Source of the DNA: DASQZK01 sp963764345
Lineage (GTDB): Bacteria; Bacteroidota; Bacteroidia; Bacteroidales; GCA-2748055
Direction of reading: 5' to 3'
Assembly: GCA_963764345.1 (NCBI GenBank)
Contig: CAVXSF010000010.1
Location: 1-64,000 of the forward strand
DNA: 64,000 nt
The notes under the pieces were generated by a model. The model worked only from the letters and a program-made list of their open reading frames with translations. It ran no database searches and was not told the DNA's origin. Positions 56,361-64,000 of the stretch are shown one piece after another. A program made the position numbers and the translations under genes. The first letter of the stretch is position 1. The number at the start of each line of letters is the position of its first letter.

Positions 56361-59300
56361 CAATATGTCCGCAAAGATCCCTTTCATATTTCATAAGCTG
56401 AAAATATACAAGATCCCCGGCTTTCCGGCGGGCCTGGAGGGATATGGTGAACTGGCACCGGGAATCAACATTATCGCCGGTCCGAATGCGTCAGGAAAAA
56501 GCTCCACTGCCAGGCTCATTCAAAAACTTGTCTGGCGGAACAAAACGGAGGGAATACATGCCGAAGGCTCGGCTTCCGTTGGAAAAGAACGTTGGATTAT
56601 CCGCATTGACTCAGGTTACATCAGCACCCGCCACAACGGCAACGAGGAAGAACTGGCAGGAATCCCCTCTTCCGAAGAACAAAACAGGTACATGCTGGCT
56701 CTTCACGAATTGGTATCGGAGAATGAAGATGAACTGGCCAGGAAAATTATCTCTGAATCCATCGGAGGCTACGATCCCGGTATGGCAGCAAAAAACCTTG
56801 ACTATTCATCCCAGGTCAGGATTAAAGGTGTGGGTGAATACCGGAATTACGAAGAATCAAACAGGAAATTCAGGGAAATTCAGGAAGAGCACAATAAACT
56901 GAAACAACAGGAAAACCATCTCGGATCCCTGTATGAGGAAAAGGAAAAAGCTTCCCGGGCCTCCCGCCTGAGAGAACTGTATGATTTGGTCATCCAATAT
57001 CTGAAGAGTAAAACCGACTTCGAAAATAAATCCTTTATCTATAATGCTTTCCCGAAATCGCTTGAAAAAGCAAGCGGACAGGAATATATTGAAATCACGG
57101 ATCTCGAAAGGGAGATTGAAGCTTCACAAATTGATATAGAAAAGGCGGAAAACACAATTGCCGGAAATAAAGCGGCATTGTCAGAACTAAAGTTACCCGC
57201 CGGTGGCATTGCGGAGGAGGTACTGTATGAACTCGACGGCAGAATCAATACTCTTTCCGGCCTCGAAGGAGAGATCAGGAAAAACCATGAAGCAAACGAA
57301 ACTTCCCTGACGCTTGAAAAAGAAGCCCTCGACAGCATCGATAAAGATCACCCCCCATCCGGCTGGCAGGGAATTGACCTCAAAGATGTCTCGGGCCTGA
57401 ACCGGTTTATAGAGAAAGCACAAAAACTGATCATCCAAAAACAGCAGTATGAATCTGCTGTCCGGGAACTGGAACAGGATGCCGGTGATGATCAATCTAT
57501 CCCCTCCGGCCGGCTGAACGATGGAATCAGTGCCCTTTCCAACTGGCTGCAGGAAGAACACAGCTCAGCCGGTTTCCCTGCCTGGACGGTATATGCAATG
57601 GCTGCTATCGCAGCATTGACCGGAATCTCAGTCTTCTATGGCGGTTGGTATGGATTATCGTGCCTGTTACTGATTGGAATTGTGTGGTGGTTTGCCCGTG
57701 CAGGAAACAGGATCACGGGCATCAGGGAAAAAGATTACAGAAAAACAGGCCTCGATGAACCGGAAAGCTGGACCGTGGAAAAAGTAGCGGCAAAGCTCGA
57801 TATATTGACCGGAGATCTCGCACTGGCGAAAACGAGGGAGAAAAATGCTGTCAGGGCGGGCGATCTGAAAAAACAACTTGAAAAACTGGATACTCAATTG
57901 GATGAGATCGCCAGAACCCGCAATGAATGGCTTGAAAAACTGAAAGCCGTTCCTGAACTGCCCGGGGATGACCTGGATACCTATATGGGGCTTTACTGGT
58001 TCCTGGACAGGGTTAAAACCTGGCTGGAACACCATGAAAAAACAAATACATTATCGACAGAGGGAAACATCCTGGCGGAAAGCTACCGGTCTGAGCTGGA
58101 AAAGATCAACCTGTTGTTCAGGCAATACAGTCTCCCTTCCGCTGCAGATGCGGCCACGGCAAAGGCATTGTTCAGAAAAGCAGAGAGTGACGAAAATAAG
58201 CGCAAAGACCTTGTAAAGGAAACAGAAAGCCTAAACCGTGAGATCAGGGCAAAAGAAAAACAAATTAACGCGAATGAATCCAAATTGAAGCAAATATATG
58301 AGAAGCTGGAAATTGAAGCGGGCCATACAGAGACCGTTCGCCACCTGACAGATCAGCTTAAGGATTATAAAATTGCAGGTACAGAATATAGTTTTGCGGA
58401 AAGGGTTTATGTTGAAATGAAGCATAAGATGGAAAGCCATCCCCTGTATCCCGGCCATAAAAAGGAAATAGAGAATATTGGAACAGTTCAGGCAGCGGAA
58501 TATTCCAGGATTTACAGCCAGGATGCTTCACAGCTGGCTGTACTGCAGGAAGAAATCACTCAGATCGAAACCAGGATCAGCGACCATAAAAAGGGCCACA
58601 ACCTCGAAGATGCTATCCGGGAGAAGGAAGCGGCTGCCGAAAACCTGGAAAGATTATTTGAAGAGAACCTTTCGTCAGTCACCGGCTACCTGATCATCGA
58701 CCGTCTTAAAAAAGAAACCTCGGAGAAAAATACCTCCGCCGTTTTTAAAAGGGCCGGCCAGATCCTGAAGAAGATCACTCGCGGAAGGTATGACCTTCTT
58801 TTACAGGAAAACGGAGAACCCGCCTTCGGGGCTTTCGACAACACTCATCAGAGGGATCAGTCTCTGACTGAGTTATCCACAGGATCCAGGATCCAGTTAC
58901 TGTTAGCCGTTCGCCTGGCATACATCGAAACCCGCGAGTCGGTCTTGAAACTCCCCATCCTTGCCGATGAGCTTCTGGCCAACAGCGATGATGTCAGAGC
59001 TTCGGCCATCATGGATGCCCTCACCGAGATCAGCAGGGAAGGCCGCCAGATCTTTTACTTCACTGCCCAGGATGATGAGGTGGCACGCTGGCAGAGCCAT
59101 CTGTCCGGTACCGGTGAAGATCTGTTCAAAATAATCAAACTAACGGGGAGCAGCCCCGACGACGCGGCTCCTTCCGGCATCCCGGCCGTCCCGGCCTTCA
59201 TACATGAAGTGCCGAAACCCGGAAACGCCGGACACAGTGAATACGGACGGATGCTCGGCGTTCATCCTTTCAATATCCTTACCGGGAACCCGTCAGAGTT

Positions 59301-59877
59301 GCACCCCTGGTATTTTATGGATGACAATGAACGAATATACCAGCTGCTGACCTCAGGAATCCGTTCCTTCGGCCAGCTTGAAAGTTTGGTTCTGAGCGGT
59401 GAAGAGATCAAAGCTGTACCTGAGGAGTCCTGGAAGGAGATCAGTGCAAAGGTAGCCGTTCTTACCCGTTACCTCGAACTTTACCATACCGGCCGGTCAA
59501 AAACCATTGACCGGGAAATACTCGGGAAATCGGGTGCCGTCAATCCCGGTTTTATCGATAAAGTATCGGCGTTGCTTCAAACCCTGTCGGGCGACCCGGT
59601 GAAACTGGTTGAAGCCCTGAGAAACAGTCAGGTAAAAGGCTTCAGGCATGACAAAACTGAAAATCTTGAAGAATATCTTGTAAAGGAAGGATTTATCGAC
59701 CAGCGGCCGAAACTTAGCACGGAAGAAACAGAACTCCTGATGAACGCCTTCCTGTCCCGCCAGGAAATTGATCCCGGTATGGCAGAATCATTTTTGAAAC
59801 GTATAGTGAATGCAGGGGTTGAAAATCCTGAAGAAAATGAACGTTCACTGAAATCATCTCCCGGGAATCACAGCTAA
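56353..59877 (+). CDS. SbcC/YhaN-like SMC-type ATPase with a membrane hairpin in the coiled coil
   Basis: The 1174-residue protein has Walker A G-P-N-A-S-G-K-S-S (residues 43-51), long coiled coils (about 165-400 and 455-800) and the signature segment L-S-T-G-S-R-I-Q-L-L-L-A near 839. The Walker B L-P-I-L-A-D-E-L-L lies near 866. Where Rad50/SbcC carries a C-x-x-C zinc hook, this protein has two hydrophobic helices (about 411-431 and 433-452) and no hook. This is the YhaN plan and suggests anchoring in the membrane. After the ATPase head there is a 240-residue tail of unknown fold (from about 932), with segments such as P-S-E-L-H-P-W-Y-F and S-G-I-R-S-F-G-Q-L. It is coupled to the SbcD-like nuclease. 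Confidence 0.85.
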   Translation: MNNNMSAKIPFIFHKLKIYKIPGFPAGLEGYGELAPGINIIAGPNASGKSSTARLIQKLVWRNKTEGIHAEGSASVGKERWIIRIDSGYISTRHNGNEEELAGIPSSEEQNRYMLALHELVSENEDELARKIISESIGGYDPGMAAKNLDYSSQVRIKGVGEYRNYEESNRKFREIQEEHNKLKQQENHLGSLYEEKEKASRASRLRELYDLVIQYLKSKTDFENKSFIYNAFPKSLEKASGQEYIEITDLEREIEASQIDIEKAENTIAGNKAALSELKLPAGGIAEEVLYELDGRINTLSGLEGEIRKNHEANETSLTLEKEALDSIDKDHPPSGWQGIDLKDVSGLNRFIEKAQKLIIQKQQYESAVRELEQDAGDDQSIPSGRLNDGISALSNWLQEEHSSAGFPAWTVYAMAAIAALTGISVFYGGWYGLSCLLLIGIVWWFARAGNRITGIREKDYRKTGLDEPESWTVEKVAAKLDILTGDLALAKTREKNAVRAGDLKKQLEKLDTQLDEIARTRNEWLEKLKAVPELPGDDLDTYMGLYWFLDRVKTWLEHHEKTNTLSTEGNILAESYRSELEKINLLFRQYSLPSAADAATAKALFRKAESDENKRKDLVKETESLNREIRAKEKQINANESKLKQIYEKLEIEAGHTETVRHLTDQLKDYKIAGTEYSFAERVYVEMKHKMESHPLYPGHKKEIENIGTVQAAEYSRIYSQDASQLAVLQEEITQIETRISDHKKGHNLEDAIREKEAAAENLERLFEENLSSVTGYLIIDRLKKETSEKNTSAVFKRAGQILKKITRGRYDLLLQENGEPAFGAFDNTHQRDQSLTELSTGSRIQLLLAVRLAYIETRESVLKLPILADELLANSDDVRASAIMDALTEISREGRQIFYFTAQDDEVARWQSHLSGTGEDLFKIIKLTGSSPDDAAPSGIPAVPAFIHEVPKPGNAGHSEYGRMLGVHPFNILTGNPSELHPWYFMDDNERIYQLLTSGIRSFGQLESLVLSGEEIKAVPEESWKEISAKVAVLTRYLELYHTGRSKTIDREILGKSGAVNPGFIDKVSALLQTLSGDPVKLVEALRNSQVKGFRHDKTENLEEYLVKEGFIDQRPKLSTEETELLMNAFLSRQEIDPGMAESFLKRIVNAGVENPEENERSLKSSPGNHS

Positions 59878-60098
59878 CGAATACCTCTGGTGAAGAATCT
59901 CCCGGCTGCATTCTTATATTTACAGAGCGTATGCCTCCGGGAAGAAAATCCGGGGTCACGATCACCTAAACAGATACTTTTTGTATATTCGTGTACGCTG
60001 GCCCCGTAAAAATGATCGTTTAATGTCTCTTTTACAACGTGCCTTAAAGGAAATAACAACAGGTAACATGTCCTATTCCAGAATATAATCCAATCCCA

Positions 60099-60491
60099 AT
60101 GGATAAAGAAGCTTTTAAACATCAGCTTGAGAAGTATGATTTCAACTTCAAGGACTTCAACAATGTGGTGACAATAAAACTTGGTTACGCACAGGTGGTC
60201 GACGTAGACTTTAACCTTTTTGAGAAAATTCTTATCTCCGACCGCTTGCTGAAGTGGAATTTTCTCTCAGGTATCATCGGGATGAAACTAAAACATGCTG
60301 TATTCTCTGATTTTCTTGCCTTACTGATTCTTGGGGTCCTGTTTATGTACGAAGGCCGGCATGCTTACCAGTACTTTCTGACCATCATTTTTACCCTGGC
60401 CGTCGCGTGGGTGCTTTTATGGACCATTTATTACAACATGAAGGCTGAAAGTTTTAAAAGTACACTGATGATCTGGCTGGAAGATCAATAA
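60099..60491 (+). CDS. Small two-helix membrane protein, unknown function
   Basis: The 130-residue protein has a soluble N-terminal half and two membrane helices near residues 72-90 (F-L-A-L-L-I-L-G-V-L-F) and 97-115 (F-L-T-I-I-F-T-L-A-V-A-W-V-L-L-W). I recognise no family. It lies 220 bases after the YhaN-like gene in the same direction, probably as a separate transcript, and is followed by a 627-base gap. The coding call rests on its length, clean start and membrane pattern. Confidence 0.65.
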   Translation: MDKEAFKHQLEKYDFNFKDFNNVVTIKLGYAQVVDVDFNLFEKILISDRLLKWNFLSGIIGMKLKHAVFSDFLALLILGVLFMYEGRHAYQYFLTIIFTLAVAWVLLWTIYYNMKAESFKSTLMIWLEDQ

Positions 60492-61118
60492 ATAATAGCA
60501 TCTGGATCGTCAGACTGGAAGATCATTCTGATAGTATGCATCCGGCCGCTTTACTTTTAATTTCCTGCATTCCATCTTCACTTCCTGTTCATCCGCTGCA
60601 TCCTGTGTCCGGTATAAATGATATTCATGTGATGAAAGACAAAATCAGAAATAAAAATTCATAATACCGGATACTCTTTTCAGGATCGGTTCCATAACCA
60701 AGGTCTTTACTGCATCCGCCGTGATGCAACTTCATGAACAAAAGAAAATAGATATCGACAGGCACCTGTTATCGATTATGTAACGGAATTTACTGTGCTC
60801 TCGCATGAGCCGGCGTTAAAACCCCTCACTCTCCGTACATTCTGTGTCATCACTCCGGCTTGCCCTGTGATAACCTGAAAAATTATTTTACAACCGATCC
60901 TGAAGCATTTCATTCGGTAACCGGTTACTGAAAAAGAAACCCGTAATTCCAGGCTGCAGTTTATGCTGTGCTTGTTTTCCGCAGGGAAATTTATGTAAAG
61001 CCACCCCGGTTGGGAAACCCTCCTTTATCTCTTGAGAACATTCCCTTTTATGGTTTGTTTGTCTCCTGAAACCAGTTCATCCTGAACAGCAATGACATAA
61101 ACCATATTTGCAATCCAT
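60492..61118. other. 627-base spacer, no recognisable gene
   Basis: Both strands are cut by frequent stops and no tRNA or protein remnant is recognisable. The 12-base palindrome GTAACCGGTTAC at 60917-60928 stands alone and may be chance. Confidence 0.5.
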
Positions 61119-61700
61119 ATGAATAAAGGACGCCTTGAGGCCTTCAGTGACGGCGTGTTTGCCATCCTTATCACGATCATGGTCCTGGGAATAAAAGTTC
61201 CGGAAGGCAACAGCCTGACTGACCTGAAACCTTTAATCCCCGTTATTGGCAGTTATATTCTGAGCTTCGTTTTTCTTGCCATATACTGGAACAACCACCA
61301 CCATATGCTGCATACCGTGAAACAGGTCAAGGGGGATATTTTATGGGCTAACATTCATCTTCTTTTCTGGCTCTCACTGGTTCCGTTTGCTACAGCCTGG
61401 ATGGGGGAGAATCATTTTTCATCGGCTCCGTTATTGATCTATGGCCTGATTCTTTTCATGGCTGCAGTCGCTTACTTCATCCTCCAAAACCGGATACTGA
61501 AACATCACGGTCAGGATTCGCTGCTGGCCAGGGCGTTGGGTAAAAACCTGAAAGGAAAAATTTCACCCGTTCTCTACCTGATCGCAATCGGGTTCTGTTT
61601 TATCAGCCCCCTGGTGTCCGGAAGCATATATGTGCTGGTTGCACTTATATGGCTCATTCCGGATAAAAGAATTGAGATCATCCTTAAAAACGAAGGCTGA
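61119..61700 (+). CDS. TMEM175-type potassium channel family protein (DUF1211)
   Basis: The 193-residue protein has six membrane helices and the family hallmark R-L-E-A-F-S-D-G-V-F-A-I-L-I-T at residues 5-19 (F-S-D motif in helix 1). Y-W-N-N-H-H-H-M-L follows near 58 and F-W-L-S-L-V-P-F-A-T near 84. Bacterial TMEM175 proteins assemble as tetramers and conduct potassium with low selectivity. The gene stands alone between two long spacers, with no obvious partner. Confidence 0.9.
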   Translation: MNKGRLEAFSDGVFAILITIMVLGIKVPEGNSLTDLKPLIPVIGSYILSFVFLAIYWNNHHHMLHTVKQVKGDILWANIHLLFWLSLVPFATAWMGENHFSSAPLLIYGLILFMAAVAYFILQNRILKHHGQDSLLARALGKNLKGKISPVLYLIAIGFCFISPLVSGSIYVLVALIWLIPDKRIEIILKNEG

Positions 61701-61963
61701 TCCCGCCGCTCATTCCCTTTTCTTGCTATTTATACTGCTTGTTTCTGCGGAATATAAATTTTTAGTATATTCGTTGTACAGAGCCTTTTGATAGAGGAAA
61801 TCAAAAATCGCTTTTACAGGTATATCAGACCTGAATGCCAGACGCCTTTTCTGAATTCAGGAAGAATCCTTGTGCCTGAGCCGGGATAACCGATGTTGAT
61901 AAAATTAAATACCGGTTTCCCCGGCCTTCAGTTCCTCGAATTAATTTCTTATCCGTAACCAGT

Positions 61964-63919
61964 ATGAAAACAATACTTACTTCCATCCTGCTCGTTTCCT
62001 TGTTCGTGTCGAACACCTATTGCAGCGTAAGATCCGACACTTTAAAAAATAACATTTTACTCCCCGACAGCCTGAGGCAGTCAAACGATGGGAATTATAT
62101 TCACAACCTGATGCAAAAACTTCCGGTTGAAGATAAAGACAGCATCCGGTATGTTGCACACCGGATCCTTAATGAGATCATGAAACACAATGAGGGAAAT
62201 CCGCCGGAACAGATCGAGGGATACCAGGGGATTGAAATCATCTCCTTCCTGAATTTCCTGGAGGATGAACAACTCACAAAGGAAAAGAAAGAGATCCTTT
62301 GCTCTTTCTTTTACCAGCTTATCAATGGAAAACCGATCGGTGTTGAACCAGATGTCGATGTTAAACTGAAAAAAAATAAAAAGGATGAATTTTATCTACG
62401 TCTAAAACTCTATTGTGTGGTTGCGAGGCAGGAGGAAAAACAGGCATATAATTTCACGGACAGAATTTTAGCTGTTGATCCTGCCAATCTCGCCGCCAAT
62501 GTCCTCAAAGGATCTATGTTGTACTCTGAAGGTAAATGGACGGAAAGTAAAATATACCTGAACAAGACCCTGCAAATCATGCCTGAGTATGTTCTTGCCT
62601 ACACCATGAGGGGTTACTGCAATCAGAAACTGGATTTAACGGAAGATGTCATTCGCGATTTTACGAAAAGCCTTGAATTGTACCCTGACAATTCCAATCT
62701 GCTTAATGAACTGGGGACCGTCTACCTGGATGACCAACCTGAGAAGGCTATTGCCGCCTTCAAAAAAGCCATTGAATTGAATCCTGACTTTTTATGGCCT
62801 TACAATAATATCGGGCTGACTTATGCAAAAAAAGGGAATAACGACAGTGCCATGTATTTCTATAACCAGGCGATCATGATGAATTCCCAATATACGACAT
62901 CACTGGATAACAGGGCAGATCTGTTTGTTGAAATGGGTCATTACCAGGAAGGCATTGACGATTATACCAGGTGCATCGAACTTGCTCCTCACAATCCAAT
63001 TTATTACAAAGCCAGGGGCGACGCCTATTTTCTGAATAAGGATAAGGTGGATGCACTGTCGGATTTTCAAAAAGCATTTGAACTGGACAATAAATACGCT
63101 TATGCCGCAAAAAGGATCGGCGATTGCTACTCTGACCTGTCGGAGTATCCCACAGCCATAGCCTGGTTCAACAAGGCCCTGAAAATAAATCCGGCTTATG
63201 GTTCCGCCCTCAACAACCTCGGAGATGCTTATTATTACCAGGCGAAAATTCCGGAAGCCCTGAAGAACTACAACAAATGTATTGAATTATATCCGTCCGA
63301 TGCCTATTACTATGCCTCCAGGGGAGATGCTTTTCTCCTTTCAGGGAAACAAGAATCGGCAAAAGCCGACTTCAGGAAAGCCACTGAATTAAATCCGAAG
63401 TATACTTATGCCTGGGCCAGGCTGGGGGATTGCTTTACCTCGGATAAGGAATATAAACTTGCCATACCCAATTATGACAGTGCTATCGAAGTAAAACCCG
63501 ACTATTCCTGGGCTTACCTGAAAAAAGGAATATGTCATATCGAGATGGAAAACTTTGATTCGGCCATCACAGACTTCACTAAAACCCTTGAAATCGATTC
63601 TACCCTTGATTTGGCATTGGGCAACCTTGGTTGGGCCTACTATTGCATCGATGATTTTGAAAACTGTATCTATTTTTCACGGAAAACGATTGCACTCAAC
63701 GATGATGCCTTCTATGCAAAGTTTAACCTTGCCCTTGCCATTTTACGCACAGGTAAGCCGGATGAAGCTTATCAGCTTTATGAAAAATTCAGAAAAGAAA
63801 GCCTGCTGAAAAAAACAGACCTCAGCGGAGCTGTAAAAGACCTCAAAGATCTGATCAGTAAAGGAATCTTTGTGAAGGAATCCCATTATATCATTGAAAA
63901 TATCCTCAAAACAAACTGA
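61964..63919 (+). CDS. Secreted tetratricopeptide-repeat protein
   Basis: The 651-residue protein has a signal peptide (I-L-T-S-I-L-L-V-S-L-F-V-S-N-T-Y-C-S), then a helical region without clear repeats to about 150. About eleven to twelve TPR units follow, recognisable by A-x-x-x-F-x-K-A-x-E-L-N-P (for example A-I-A-A-F-K-K-A-I-E-L-N-P and A-L-S-D-F-Q-K-A-F-E-L). TPRs scaffold protein complexes, and a periplasmic or outer-membrane location is likely. The Cys after the signal peptide (Y-C-S) might be lipidated but the lipobox is poor. The 263-base spacer before it holds no clear promoter. The partner is unknown. Confidence 0.85.
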   Translation: MKTILTSILLVSLFVSNTYCSVRSDTLKNNILLPDSLRQSNDGNYIHNLMQKLPVEDKDSIRYVAHRILNEIMKHNEGNPPEQIEGYQGIEIISFLNFLEDEQLTKEKKEILCSFFYQLINGKPIGVEPDVDVKLKKNKKDEFYLRLKLYCVVARQEEKQAYNFTDRILAVDPANLAANVLKGSMLYSEGKWTESKIYLNKTLQIMPEYVLAYTMRGYCNQKLDLTEDVIRDFTKSLELYPDNSNLLNELGTVYLDDQPEKAIAAFKKAIELNPDFLWPYNNIGLTYAKKGNNDSAMYFYNQAIMMNSQYTTSLDNRADLFVEMGHYQEGIDDYTRCIELAPHNPIYYKARGDAYFLNKDKVDALSDFQKAFELDNKYAYAAKRIGDCYSDLSEYPTAIAWFNKALKINPAYGSALNNLGDAYYYQAKIPEALKNYNKCIELYPSDAYYYASRGDAFLLSGKQESAKADFRKATELNPKYTYAWARLGDCFTSDKEYKLAIPNYDSAIEVKPDYSWAYLKKGICHIEMENFDSAITDFTKTLEIDSTLDLALGNLGWAYYCIDDFENCIYFSRKTIALNDDAFYAKFNLALAILRTGKPDEAYQLYEKFRKESLLKKTDLSGAVKDLKDLISKGIFVKESHYIIENILKTN

Positions 63920-64000
63920 AGAATTTCAGCCTGTCCGTTCCCGGCCGGGTAATCCTTCCGGGATAAAACAACCCTCTGCAGGATAACGGGGTCCTTTCTT

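Noticed and set aside
60917..60928. Palindrome GTAACCGGTTAC as an operator or recombination site
   Set aside because: Single 12-base palindrome far from any gene start, with no second copy noticed.

Overview
The window looks like a chromosomal segment of a free-living member of the Bacteroidota, probably of the Bacteroidales type. The evidence is a PorZ-like type IX secretion protein with a C-terminal sorting domain, promoters of the TTG-N19/20-TAnnTTTG kind instead of classical -35/-10 boxes, almost no Shine-Dalgarno sequences, and Bacteroidota-typical families and gene orders (ftsX-DUF3098-uppP-truB-queA, bacterial GH3, PadR-PspC, YceI pairs, a CreD module). G+C looks moderate. I see no phage, integrase, insertion sequence or CRISPR array; the sequence reads as ordinary chromosome with several accessory modules.

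Layout. 1-8.6 kb (minus): a giant secreted surface protein whose second half is 19 near-identical 312-bp repeats running off the left edge. 8.7-13.5 kb (minus): recO, porZ, rdgB and a universal stress protein. 13.6-24.8 kb (plus): a membrane-bound sensor adenylate cyclase, ilvE, then ftsX, DUF3098, uppP, truB, queA, GH3 and a small secreted protein. 24.9-27 kb: a deoxynucleoside kinase, tRNA-Asn(GUU) with its own promoter and terminator, and a PfkB sugar kinase. 27.4-30.4 kb: YceI, outer-membrane porin, second YceI and an Rrf2 regulator. 30.5-37.3 kb: PspC/PadR operon, DUF2797, an MFS transporter and an S9 peptidase. 37.7-40 kb: EgtD-like methyltransferase, DUF427 and a DUF5996-like protein. 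40.2-46 kb: a TetR-controlled cluster of beta-barrel, MacB/LolD-type ABC ATPase, two FtsX-like permeases and a LolA-like periplasmic protein, which together look like a dedicated envelope export route. 46-51.1 kb: a DoxX/aldo-keto reductase-like fusion, a small secreted protein, and a membrane protein/winged-helix regulator/creD module with matching operators. 51.2-54.7 kb (minus): an inactive/active pair of M16 peptidases. 55-64 kb (plus): a SbcD/YhaO nuclease and SbcC/YhaN ATPase pair, small membrane proteins, a TMEM175-type channel and a TPR protein.

Sequence quality matters for interpretation. Five single-copy genes (pfkB, porin, second YceI, beta-barrel, one M16 peptidase) each carry one single-base indel, and the repeat gene carries five +1 shifts. 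In each single-copy case, restoring one base gives a continuous family-typical protein. The shifts in the repeats have the look of two alternative repeat variants written one after the other by an assembler. I therefore treat these as probable consensus errors rather than true pseudogenes, but this cannot be proved from the sequence alone.

The most interesting candidates are the TetR/beta-barrel/ABC/LolA-like export cluster, the CreD module with its two operators, the YceI-porin-YceI-Rrf2 cluster, the YhaN-like ATPase whose coiled coil carries a membrane hairpin, the DoxX-reductase fusion, and the alternating two-type repeat array of the giant surface protein.
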